Shown here piece after piece: positions 23,336 to 33,723 of a stretch of DNA of 64,000 nt (its first letter is position 1; each line of letters opens with the position of its first letter). The notes under the pieces were generated by a model. That model was given only the letters and a program-made list of their open reading frames with translations, made no database searches and was not told the DNA's origin. Both the position numbers and the translations under genes were made by a program. The DNA comes from Dipteris shenzhenensis (taxonomy: Eukaryota; Polypodiophyta; Polypodiopsida; Gleicheniales). The stretch lies in assembly GCA_047967505.1 (NCBI GenBank), contig CM106539.1; one strand, 5' to 3'.

Positions 23336-24140
23336 GTTTCTCTGGAACAAGCCGGTTCTTCTTTCAGCCTTTTCTGTTTTTTCCATACTCAGCACCTTCG
23401 GGGCTGCTATCTTGTATGAAATCTTTCAAGCATTAATAGATGGTTCCTAAAAATATATATATACAGCCAGTGAATCCCTCGCAGAATAAAAATGTAGAAA
23501 ACTCATGCATGCCAAGCCTTGCACAAACGCGCCTCGCGACAATCACCCTAGAGCCCAGGTCCCATGCTCTCAGGTGGAGCGCAAGGTATCCTGCCAGATG
23601 GCAACCACGGTAGCCGAGGATGGAACCAAATGCTCGCCCATCACAAGACTACAGTGAGCAACCCAAATGTTCCATGCCGTCATACTGGCTACTACCTCCC
23701 ACACGCTATCCTTCAGAGGGGGATGAGGATCCGGGCTATCAGGAGAGACCGCCTCATGGAGCTCTATCCTCTGAATCTATCTCTGTATCCAGTAAGCTGG
23801 AGAGACCTCATCAATCTAGAACGCGTGACCTCCCTCAGTCAACCAAGCCACCATCCCCCAGGTGTAGTCCCTCTGAAGGCTCTAAATGCGGGTCAAATCG
23901 TCTCCAAAAATCCAGCAGAGCAACAGTGGCACTGCACCTCCACCCGCATCTACTCCAACCACGGCCAATGGGCAAGCCTCCGTGGGCAGCCAACCAAAAG
24001 AAGTAGGAGATCTTCCTTGGCCGCAAACTGGACCATAGATGCGTCCAAAACTTGGAACGAACTTCCTTGGGTACTCTCTAGATCACCCAATGCCTCTCCC
24101 TCGAAGGGGTCCAAATCGAAGAGTCCATCTAAAGCCTCCT

Positions 24141-24690
24141 GCCAATCCATGTGGTGTAGGAAAAGAAGGGCACCCCGTCCACCTGCTCGACAAGGCCGAT
24201 CCTGGAGGGACAAAACTACTCTCCCAGATCCCACTGGACCTCCCTGAAGGGTCTACCCTCCCAAAGCCAAAGGCACCATCTAGGGGCATCCTGCTCTGGG
24301 ATGCTAGGAGGATCAATGTGCCACTCCTTCCCCAACCGGCCCACCACTCTGATCATCTGCCAATAGATCCCATCCAGACTACCATCCATCTCTGGGTCTC
24401 TCTCAGTGAGTGCCAATCCATGTGGTGTAGAAAAAGAAGGGCACCTTGTCCACTTGCTCGGCAAGGCTGATCCTGGAGGGACAAAACCACTCTCCTAGAT
24501 CCCACTAGACCTCCCTCAAGGGTCTACCCTCCCAAAGCCAGAGGCACCATCTTGGGGCATCCTGCTCTGGGATGCTAGGAAGATCAATGTGCCACTCCTT
24601 CCCCAACCGGCCCATCACTCTGATCATCTGCCAATAAATCCCATCTAGACTACCATCCATCTCTGGGTGAGATGGTCTCTCTCAGTGAGT
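24141..24690 (-). repeat. 271-bp tandem duplication in the reverse LINE
   Basis: The segment starting gccaatccatgtggtgtag at 24141 recurs at 24412 with scattered differences (ggaaaa/gaaaaa, ccccgtcc/ccttgtcc, ctagggg/cttgggg). The second unit has an extra gagatgg near its end. The forward LINE has a single copy, so the duplication occurred in this copy's lineage. Confidence 0.9.
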
Positions 24691-25069
24691 GCCTGAAGTA
24701 GGCCTCCAGGTCCCACATGGAAAAAACCAAGTTGCGTGCTGCCTCGCTACATCATCATCCTCAAGGGGACCCCAGTTCGAGAAAACTAACCCAACCATCT
24801 CATGTCACTCCAGACACGAAGTCCCTCCCACCAAGACTCAGGGATGGCTAGGTCCATCTCCCTATCCGCTACCCTGCTCCTCGCTAAGGCTCCAATCCTC
24901 GCCTCTGCCTCCATGGGTAATATGCTCCATCTGCCAAAGGAACATGCCAGGCCAATGTCCCATTGTGCCCAACCAATGTGAATCTGCTGCCCGAGCATAC
25001 GTCCATCCCAATCCCTAATCTCCGAATACCAAATGAGGGACTAACGCTCAAACTCTCTCTGCAACGAGG

Positions 25070-27835
25070 CTAAGCACGGATGAGACCCCCCGTTAATCTC
25101 TGCCACACCCTATGGAGGCTCCTCATCAAGGGGGAACCCTTCCCCGTAAGGGGGGCCTCTGAGATGATCCATCTGTGTGAATGTTGCCCCTGCCCCCAAT
25201 GCGTGGGGTGTTCCTGAGAAATCCACGCTGTAAGAGGAGCTTCCAAGGCTCTGCGCCAGGGGTGAGGCCGCGCACAACTAACTTGACCAAGAGGGCTCTG
25301 CTCCTGCATCTCCATATCAATGATACCCAAGCCTCCCAATGCCTGCAAAATGATCACCGTCTACCAAGCGACCCGGACTCTGATATTCCTCGTGCCGTCC
25401 AATCCTACCCAAAGGAAATTCCGAACCAAACGTCGGAGTTGCCCAATGCACCCTCAGTGAAAGCACCAGTAGGAGGCGATATACCAAGCCATGGCAAGGA
25501 CCTGGTTTGCCACTAGGGCATGGCCCGCTAGGGAGAGTTTGGCCGAGCTCTAGTAGAGAAGCTTGTGCCGAGCACTCTTGAGAACCGGGGTGATCTGCAC
25601 CTCTGCTGTAATATCAAAAGCCACCTAGCATCCGAGGTATCTCACTGTCTGGCCCCGCAGTATCCAACGAAAGCCAAAGTCACTCCCCCACCCTCGAATC
25701 TCCTATGTCTCCTGAAAGCCTACGAAGAAACCTATGGATTTTGTCCAGTTGATCCGCGAGTTGATCCGCGCACCAGAGGCCTCACAGTAGATAGCTAGGG
25801 CTCCCGTGACTCTCCAAGCTCGCTGTGGTGCCCTCTACTTACAAGGCTGTGTCATCTGCAAACTTAGAGTCTAGCAGCTCCTCCTCCTGTCTGATAGGGA
25901 GCCTCAACCCGGTGAGGCCCGCCACCTACGATCTCAAGTAGTAGCTCAAAGCCTCTGCCACAAACAAGAAGAGAAAGGGAGCGAGGGGACAGATGTGTTT
26001 GAGTATTGTACATAACTGGGGTAAAGGCACAGTCTAACGGACCAAGCGAGAGAGAGGAAGGGCCTCGCCCGTGTGTCCACCGACAAGCATCTAACTAGAG
26101 CTCCCCGCATAAAGCGCAGAAACTCCTCTAATCCATCTCTTTGAGAAACCTAACCTCTGCATAGTACCCTCTAGGAAAGACCACTCCACCCTGTCGTAAG
26201 CCTTCTCAAAATCCAAGAGAAGGATGACTCCTCCTTGGCCCAATCCACTGTCTCCCAAAACATGAAAATGTTGTCCAGGATGCAGCGCTCTTGAACAAAC
26301 CTTGTCTGTGTGTCATCGATCATGTCAGTGAGATAAGGCCGTAACCGCAAACTCAAGACCTTGGTGAGGATCGTGTATGCAGTATCAAACAAATCCACCC
26401 CTTGCTCCGAGACTGAGGAAGGGAGCCCGTGTCGAAGATCTCCTGGCGAGCTAGGCGGAAAGGGGTGGACATGATCTTCCAGAAGTTCCAGAAGAAGGCC
26501 GGAGTCAAACCATCTTCGCCAGGACAATTCTGGATCGGCAGGGCCTTGAGGGCTTCCCAGAGCTTCTCATCCATGAAAGGCTCCTGTAGACTCCTGCACA
26601 ACTCCCATGAGACTACCGTCGGAACATTGTCCCAAACTAACTCCCGAGCCACAAGGCAAGCTGGAGTCATTCTCTCTGTTTGAAAGAGCTAATTGTAAGA
26701 AACCGTGGTGAGCTCTAGAATCTCCTGTGGATCATTGTGCATAATATCCTACGAATCCCGTAAACACTACAACTGCGTGCCTGCCGAACGAGGTCCAGTG
26801 GTCTGAAAGAACTGCTTCGTCATCTTGCCCCAGGAGGAGTGGTAGGAGAACTAAGCCCGCCAAACCTCCGTGTCCTGGAGCTCAAGGCGCGCGCTCTCAA
26901 ATCTGTCACTAGGCCACTAGGATCTCAGGTCCTGCTCCCTGAGCATCTCTATGGAGGTGAGGTCTCTCTGCAGTGCATGCTCGCACTCCTGAAGAGCCCT
27001 CCTCCGTCTAAGGACGTGAGACTGCAACTCCTCACTACTCCTATGAATCGCATCGGCCATCCACGAAGCCCAGCCCTCGCAAGGTGGTGACTGTGACTAC
27101 TGTCAAATCTCTGGCATAACCTGCTAAATCTTCCCATCCTGCAAGAGGTTGTCTGGAATGTGGATCCCCTTTTGGGAAAGACCTCGGCGGAGTTGCTCTA
27201 GGTGGAGTACTGCTGAAGAGTGGTCTAACATCGTGGTGCCTGTAATAATCCCGGTAGAGCCACCTCTGTGGAGTGCCCAGTCCCCAACGTAGAAACGGTC
27301 CAGTCTCTCTAGCAGTCCATCATGTCTCCTCTGGCCGAAAGAGAAGAGGAGGCTTCCAGGTATCCTATTGAACTCTAGCTCTCGCCACAAGTCTCTGCCA
27401 CACTGATCATGAAGATGAACTACTCCCAGGTGCCCCGCTCTGCTGCCAGCATCTCAGAGAATGAGGCACCCCCCAGCTTGTCCTCCCCAAACTCCAGGTT
27501 GTTGAAGTCTCCTCCAACGATCTAGGAGTAAACGTCTGAAAGACACTCTGTCAGCCTCCTCTAAAAGGCCGGACGGTGCTGTCTGCACGCTGGGACATAC
27601 ACGTTCAGGATCCCAATCCTGGACTCCCATCCTGACTCCCATCCAAACCGCCCGCCTTGGGATAATAAGCTCGCCCTGATAATAGACCTCTAGGGCCATC
27701 GTCTGTGAGACCGAGATGTAGACCCCTCCACTCCGTCCTACCACTCCTTGGAAGGAGATGGTGTCGCCGTCTAATGTCTAATGCTGAGAATATATGCTCC
27801 TGTATCAAAAGGATGTCCACTACCTGCCCTACCAC
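25070..27835 (-). pseudogene. ORF2 remnant of the reverse LINE
   Basis: Minus-strand frames give endonuclease pieces at 27454-27835 and 27124-27390 (SFGQRRHDGLLERLDRFYVGD, which shows the frame lost in the forward copy at 19722). RT pieces lie at 26171-26670 (DTQTRFVQERCILDNIFMF) and 25800-26215 (both catalytic boxes present). The post-RT block is at 25070-25357 (ALGGLGIIDMEMQ). Frames are joined only through several frameshifts and stops. It is useful as a reference for locating damage in the forward copy. Confidence 0.75.
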
Positions 27836-28070
27836 TGCCCTCTACAACTCCTACCGAAGGATCAGGTACTGCGGCTAACTGCGAGCACAGTCATGGAGCC
27901 TGTGCACGTTCTAGCTCAGGACGGGGAAACAGAAAACAAGGCTCTCCTGTGAGAGGGTGCCTGATCCAGAAAGATTGCCTTTTGTGACTTTGCCAGCGGT
28001 TTGGAGGGTGAGTAGTCCAAGTCCATACGTCGGCATACTAGGGTGGACATCGACTCAATGCCAATCTTCC

Positions 28071-28344
28071 TGTTAGAATTATAGATATAATTCAGCAGTG
28101 ACCAATGTAATATAATAAGCTAGTTAGGGGCACTTTTCCCTCTTTAAGAGGTTTTCCCCCCTAACCGCAGTTAGTTTACTAACTATGGTTAGTGACTACT
28201 AAGGTTTTGTCACTAGGACAAAACCTTATCTTTTCCTTCAGTGTGTTGTACACTAACTCTCTTCTATTGCAACTAAGCTTTCAACTTCCAAGCTTCCAGC
28301 TCTCACACTCTCTCTTGCTCTCTCTCACTCACTCTATACTCACA
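28071..28344 (+). repeat. Copia B 5' LTR
   Basis: Starts tgttagaattatagatataa and ends actcaca. Preceded by CTTCC. Differs from the 3' copy at about three positions (for example gttttccccccc against gtttttccccc, and tttact against ttcact). Confidence 0.95.
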
Positions 28345-28346
28345 TT

Positions 28347-28358
28347 TGGTATCAGAGC
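28347..28358 (+). promoter_or_regulatory. Copia B primer binding site
   Basis: tggtatcagagc, complementary to the 3' end of initiator methionine tRNA, lies two bases after the LTR. Confidence 0.9.
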
Positions 28359-28436
28359 GGGTTCAAGAGCTTCGGGCTCCCTGCACCCTTCAAGCACCAC
28401 CCCTTTGCTTCACGTTTCAGCCTGCTCCAACTCCTC

Positions 28437-28917
28437 CGTACAGTCCGTACGACTGTACGGAATTCGACGTACTGCTTCCGTACATTGTCCATACTGCCTC
28501 CGTACAGCTCCCGTAAAGACTTCCGTACAGGCCCCGTGCAGCGCCGTACATCGTCCGTACATATTTCGTGCAGCACCGTACAAAGTACGTACAATCTCCG
28601 TACATCACTGTACAGACTGCCGTACCTGTATCGCTCCTCTCCGTACAAACACGCCGTAGGTGGAATTGACTTACATGCAAAGTGGCACACCTATCCCATA
28701 AGTGCTTGATCGGATAACATACCTAGCACTGTCGTTCAGCAACCGTACAGCGTCGTACAGGTCGCCGTACCTACGCTGCAACATCCGTACAAATTCGCCG
28801 TACAGTTGTATTTCGTACCTGCGCTGACAGTTCCGTACTTGCCGTACAGTCCGTACATACTTGCCGTACAGTCCGTACTGTACTGTACCATCTGTACCTT
28901 TCCATCTGTACCTTTCC
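28437..28917 (+). repeat. GTAC-core repeat array in the Copia B leader
   Basis: By hand count about 31 GTAC tetramers occur in about 480 bases, where about two are expected by chance. Most read tccGTACa, gccGTACag or ctGTACgg. A near-perfect short hairpin, ccgtacgactgtacgg, stands at the start. Two sub-blocks (28437-28655 and 28743-28917) are separated by about 90 bases without the motif. It lies between primer site and gag, so it is in the genomic RNA. Confidence 0.9.
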
Positions 28918-29505
28918 TAGATTTGCGTGCATTTTTGTACTTTCAGATCTGTATTTGCAGATTTACACAGGTTGCCTTCAGCCACAGGTGTTCTTTGGCA
29001 GGCACATCTTGCAGAAAATCATAGTTTGGTTCAGTTGTTTGGGAGTACATTTGGGGCATTTTGTATATTGCAGACATTGCAATCATTGTGCAGTTTTGGA
29101 GCTACATCTGGAGCAAAATTGCAGATTTTGTTTAAAATTTGGGGCTTTTACAAACAGATCTGCAGATCTAGTCTGAAATTTGGGGCTTTTGTTCAAAAAT
29201 TGCAGATTTGGGGCTTTTAGTAATTTTGCCCCTTTCTGGTTGCAATTTCAAGCCACAAATTGGGGCTTTTGTGTTGGGAGAGCATTTTTTGGAGTATTCA
29301 GTTCATACTGCCTTTCTTGGAGTGTTTGAAGCACTTTTGGCAGATTTTGGAGAGTTTTTGATGCTTGGATAGATTTCTGACAGTGCAAGTACAGAAATCT
29401 AAGTTGCATTTACAGCCCGTGCTTGGCTGTGTTTTTTGGGAGTTGTGCATTCCATTCCCAGTAAGGGAATGCAGCTCGGTATCTGCTTCAATCTTTTTCT
29501 CAAAA

Positions 29506-30378
29506 ATGGCCCATCAAAATTAGAATGAGTTTCCGTTTGGTGGTCTTTCACAAGAAGACAAGTTGGATGGCACCAACTACTCCCTCTGGAGTTTCATGGT
29601 ACGTAATATTCTGATTTCTCGAAATCTATGGGATTATGTCAATGGGGATGAGATCCGACCAGCAGATATTGCACCTGCTAACCCTCCTCAGCAAGAAGGT
29701 GGAAGAGGTCATGCACAGGATGCAGCTGCAGGGCAGCTGCAGGACAAGTTGTTGGTGCAGCTATAGTCAATACTCCAGAGCAGAAGAGATGGGATTCACG
29801 GGATGCCTTAGCTTTGTCATGCATCTCCCTTTCAGTGAAAAGATCTATCATTCCGCATATCCGGTCGTGTAAGACCTCCAAGGCAGCGTGGGATATCTTG
29901 GGTCAGATTTCTTTTTCAGCCCATAAACCCAAGTAAAATTGGAGTAGTCATCGATAAATGTAACAAAGTAGAGATGACCACCAAAAGACGGAGTCCTCAT
30001 GGGACCACAGACATCACTGTGTATAAGTTGCAATTTGCGAACAGCTTTAACTGAACCATCCTTCTTGAAATTCAGCCTGAGTGTGAGCTGAATTTTCAGA
30101 AAATATCACATCTTCATCTATCTTTGGAGGGTCCCTCTCCAATTCTCATTGATAGTTAGAGTGCCATTGCAGTGGCAAAGAATCCAGTGTTTCATGCTCG
30201 CACGAAACACATCGAGGTTCACTATCACTACGTCAGAGAGAAGTTGCATGCAGGAGAGATCAGTATGATCTTTGTGTCCACACATGACAACGTTGCAAAT
30301 ATTTTCACCAAAGCACTACCACGTGAAAAGTTTGAGGCATTTCGCACTGCCCTGAACTTATATCCGTTTGGTGATTGA
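29506..30378 (+). pseudogene. Copia B rearranged gag/RNase H remnant
   Basis: The gag start ATG at 29506 is followed by a TAG at codon 6 (CAG in element A). The gag frame continues to about 29905 (KLDGTNYSLWSFMV). At about 29905-30070 a piece matching element A 38511-38677 (integrase, IHSDVCGP) is inverted. At about 30071-30115 a piece matching A 39205-39247 is also inverted. From about 30121 the forward sequence resumes at A 40866 and gives the RNase H end (HARTKHIEVHYHYVREKL to ALNLYPFGD, stop at 30376-30378). No protease or RT is present. Confidence 0.88.
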
Positions 30379-30413
30379 TCAACCTTGTACATGACATGGG
30401 CACTGCAGGGGGG

Positions 30414-30687
30414 TGTTAGAATTATAGATATAATTCAGCAGTGACCAATGTAATATAATAAGCTAGTTAGGGGCACTTTTCCCTCTTTAAGAGGTTTTTC
30501 CCCCTAACCGCAGTTAGTTCACTAACTATGGTTAGTGACTACTAAGGTTTTGTCACTAGGACAAAACCTTATCTTTTCCTTCAGTGTGTTGTACACTAAC
30601 TCTCTTCTATTGCAACTAAGCTTTCAGCTTCCAAGCTTCCAGCTCTCACACTCTCTCTTGCTCTCTCTCACTCACTCTATACTCACA
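30414..30687 (+). repeat. Copia B 3' LTR
   Basis: 274 bp, tgttagaatt to actcaca, preceded by the polypurine tract gcagggggg and followed by CTTCC. Confidence 0.95.
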
Positions 30688-31268
30688 CTTCCGTGCCCAC
30701 TTCATCATGATGGAGACTTCCACCCCGAACAAATCAGCACACTTTTGGATTGGCCAGTAGTATGCCTGATCAATCTTTGCCTTAGGCAGCAATTTGATAA
30801 CCCCACTGCCAAAACCACACATCGGCTTCTCCCGTGTGAAGCTCAAATGAAAATTTACTTCAGCACCATGGACGTCCCAAAGATCCAATCCATGTGGCCC
30901 CATCCACTCATCCATCATGTGTGAGATCTGATCCCCCAACATAGCATCGAATACCACTGGGGGACCACTTCTCCAACCCTATGGAGGCGAACGGGAATCT
31001 TCAAACTAGATGCGTCTTGGAGCCACTACGTTGATCAAACTCCCTTTTCGGGGCTGCAAGATCACAAGCGTTACCTCCAAGGGTAGAGGGTAAGAGTCCA
31101 GAATCTCTAGGTAGTTCCAAGCCCCCAATCTCCAAAAGTCCCGTGGTAGAGGGCGCCCAGGCTGCAATTTGGGAGCTGCTAACAAGGAGGATGAGCCCCT
31201 TCCCTCTGCCCCCCCCCCTGAATGGAGGGAGGGGACGGGATACTGCGACGAGCAAGAGGAAGGGGGCA

Positions 31269-33023
31269 ATATCTTACTGTTAACTACTCAGTGCTTTCTG
31301 ACAACTGGGAGATAGGGAGTTACAAACTTTTGATTCATAATTTTAGAAGGTGCTCATGGATGCATTATGGAAGAGATTACATGAGAATGTGAGATCTTGC
31401 AAAGCTTGACAATTTGCTGAATATGAATAGCAATAAAGAGATATACACAATTGAAATTTGCAAAACTTGCTAACAGTACACTAGTTGAGGGGCTAAGATG
31501 GGGCCCCCCCCTTATCCAAGCTCACTTTATTTCTCGAAAAAGAGATACAAGACCGAGGTGCAATGCACCTCCCAAACTTTCAACTCAGTTGATGACTATG
31601 ACTTAGACGGAAGACTTAGGAATACTGTAGAAAGAGATAAACAGTAGAGAGAATGACTCCACGGCTGAGACTAGAACGGATTCAGCTCCTATACATTCCA
31701 ATCCTCAAGGAAGAAGCATGCAACAATTACCACTTCCATCCAACATTAGTTGCAAGACTAGTTATCTAGAAAGAGAGCAATGCCAACATGAAAATGTGCT
31801 ACAAATGAGACAAACTTGAAATTAGAGACTCCCCTCATGACTTGACTCCTTTGGAGATGGAGTCTTTGATGCTTTTGCAGCCCCCTTGGATGGGAAGAGT
31901 GAGAACAAGAGGCTGGAGTCTGAACAACTCACAAAAGAGGCCTGTAGACTAGAGAGAGAAAATCTGAAAGGAGTGATGCTTTTAGAAAGAGAGTGTCATG
32001 GCTGCTCCTAGGCTAGAAGGTGGGAAAGAGATGCTGCTGCTGTCTCAAAAGTGCAAAGAAGAGGCTGATTTCTGCAGAGGGAAAGAGCCTGATCTGTAGA
32101 GAGAGAATTTTTGCACAGTAGAGAGAGAGAGACTGGCAGAGGAGGGAGAAAGCCTGCAACAAGAGAGAGAAAGGTTGGCTGGTCCCAAAAGGTGGAACAG
32201 GGGGCTGCTGCATCAAGGGAGAGGGGGAGAGAGGCTAAAAACGAGTTTTTCTATGCAAGAATGGGAGGGGGAAGGCCCTCTTTTATAGGCTGAGCCTCCC
32301 CCTCAGCCAAGGATACAAGGAGGGATACTTGCCAGCAGATTTTGGTGGGCTGCCTGCGACTGCAATGACAAGTGGTGCCATGGTCCATGCATGGCTCTCC
32401 ACTTGTCCCACAGGCTGTCATGTGTCCCATGTGCTGACATGTGGCTATGCCACATGTCAACATGCCACATCACCCAAAAACCCTAAAATTACAAATTGGT
32501 CAGAACTCAATTCTGATTTCACGATCGGGTACCTAACAGCTTGTACTATCAAATGATGTAATCTAAAGTCACAAAAGAGCCATAACTGAGCTCATTAGTT
32601 TGTCGTCTTATCTTGTATCTCCATGTCTCTTTGGCATGCTTCCAAGCTCACACCCAAAGCCTGGAGACATTCTCCTAAATGGTTGCTAGGTCGGTACTCA
32701 TAAATCGGGTACTCAGGTGGAGTGCGATATCCCATGTCCCATAAATCGGGTACTCAGGTGGAGTGTGATTGGTCCCATAAATCGGGTACTCTGGTGGAGT
32801 GTGATTTCCAATGTCCCTCCTACAAGAGGTCATAACTCTATGGGACACTAATGCCCGTAACCCCAACAAAGCGAGTCCACCTTCAAATGCTAGACCTTGC
32901 CGCCATGTACCTAACTGAATAGTAGGAAAACATTTTTATTCTTTTGCAAAACATATCAAATCTAAATCTAAAAGAAAAATTACCAAGCAAGTGGATACAT
33001 GTTGTTGAAGCAGAGTGACACTT
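31269..33023. other. No gene recognised
   Basis: Unassigned sequence. It includes a purine-rich stretch at 32085-32240 (repeated gagagaga words) and the small tandem repeat at 32699-32806. No coding domain was seen on either strand. Confidence 0.5.
32699..32806. repeat. Three-unit tandem repeat, 36-41 bp
   Basis: The word cataaatcgggtactcaggt followed by ggagtg occurs at 32699, 32740 and 32776 (the third copy has ctggt in place of caggt). Spacing is uneven, with variable linkers (cccatgtc, ggtc). Confidence 0.9.
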
Positions 33024-33612
33024 ACCCTTGCCCGATGGCAGGGGAGTCAAGGCAGGTCCACGGGAGGGAGGGGGGCGGGGGAGGCTGAAGAATTTGCTAC
33101 GGAGGAGGGAGGGGCAGAAGGGGAGGGGGAGGGGGAGAGGCAGAGGGACGGGGATGGGTGGTGAGGATGACCATAGCAGGAGGGGTGAGGGGGGAGGAGG
33201 GGGCAGGGGGAGCTCAGGAGGAAGAGGAGGGAGTGGAGAGGGAGAGGGATCCAGGGGGGGAAGAGGGGCGGGAGGGAGTAGGGCGACCACAGACCCACCC
33301 TGCTGATCATGCTTGTCAGGGCTCTAGATCCGCCGCTCCTCAGCCGTTGTCAAGCTAGCCTCTGCGGCTTTCACCATCGCAGCATCAGAAGCTCCTGGGC
33401 AAGGGTGATTGCGGACGCCGGACCTCCATCACGGGAGGATCAACTGGCTGAGCAGTGGCCCCTACCATTAGGGGGTTCTCCAATTATGGGCTCCTGCAGC
33501 AGGTGCCTCTCGAACTACTCTCTCTCTCTCCTTGCATCTAGCCCGCTGCCTGCGGCGCTTTCGAGCCAGTTTGCTTGGTTTCTTTTTCTTTTTTATCTAG
33601 GTCGAATCCTTA
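33024..33612 (-). mobile_element. LINE ORF1 fragment, reversed
   Basis: In reverse this matches about 17620-18389 of the forward LINE: the KKKKKPSK basic block at about 33570-33600, the agcttctgatgctgcgatgg and gatcagcagggtgg words, the pyrimidine tract (purine-rich here, 33055-33260), and the end tgccatcgggcaaggg. It seems to carry one copy of the 189-bp unit that is doubled at 17868-18245. Both ends are truncated. Confidence 0.75.
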
Positions 33613-33649
33613 CAAGATTTTACAGCCTCATCAATTACTGCTTGCTTAC

Positions 33650-33723
33650 CAGGCCCTTCCAGAATAAGTCGAGCCTTTACTTCTGCCAGTTCCAATTGTA
33701 GCTCTCTCATTGCCTGTTCTCGT
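33650..33723 (-). other. Candidate exon of an unidentified gene
   Basis: On the minus strand a 74-base stretch lies between a possible acceptor (gggtttag) and a strong donor (CCTG/GTAAGC). Its open frame includes EQAMRELQLELAEVKARL, which looks like ordered protein sequence. The frame stays open beyond the donor to about 33607, where LINE sequence begins, so it may instead be LINE ORF1. I do not recognise the family. Low confidence. Confidence 0.2.

Larger units (their letters stand above)
16200..23455 (+). mobile_element. Near full-length L1-like LINE, inactive
   Basis: The element has a pyrimidine-rich 5' leader (about 16205-16760), an ORF1 with a DUF4283-like domain and a zinc-knuckle remnant (16786-18488), an ORF2 with APE-type endonuclease, RT and C-terminal region (19105-23335), and a 3' end cattaatagatggttcctaaaaatatatata. 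ORF1 has one frameshift and three stops. ORF2 has several stops and frameshifts and lacks two catalytic aspartates. It is about 7.25 kb, full size for a plant L1. A related copy lies tail-to-tail immediately downstream, and a 3' end fragment lies just upstream in reverse. Confidence 0.85.
28071..30687 (+). mobile_element. Copia element B: short, internally rearranged, non-autonomous
   Basis: The element has 274-bp LTRs, an iMet primer site, a GTAC-rich leader, the first part of gag, two inverted integrase-region pieces, then the end of RNase H and a polypurine tract before the 3' LTR. The target duplication is CTTCC (28066-28070 and 30688-30692). It sits in the reverse LINE. The 2.6-kb length compares with 5.9 kb for the related element A. 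Its LTRs differ at about three sites in 274, so it is young though slightly older than A. Confidence 0.93.
23464..31268 (-). mobile_element. Second L1-like LINE copy, truncated, split by Copia B
   Basis: This minus-strand copy runs 23464-28070, is interrupted by the Copia at 28071-30687 (plus its CTTCC duplication), and resumes at 30693-31268. It corresponds to about 18400-23290 of the forward LINE: ORF2 plus the end of ORF1, lacking the 5' leader and the last about 150 bases. It begins cagccagtgaatccctcgcag right after the tail of the forward copy, so the two lie tail-to-tail. Frames are broken throughout, yet both RT aspartate boxes that are mutated in the forward copy are normal here: LDFEKAYD (about 26185-26215) and FADD (about 25853-25868). 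Confidence 0.85.

Noticed and set aside
33028-33306. Gly/Arg-rich open frame
   Set aside because: Antisense of the pyrimidine tract of the reversed LINE ORF1 fragment.
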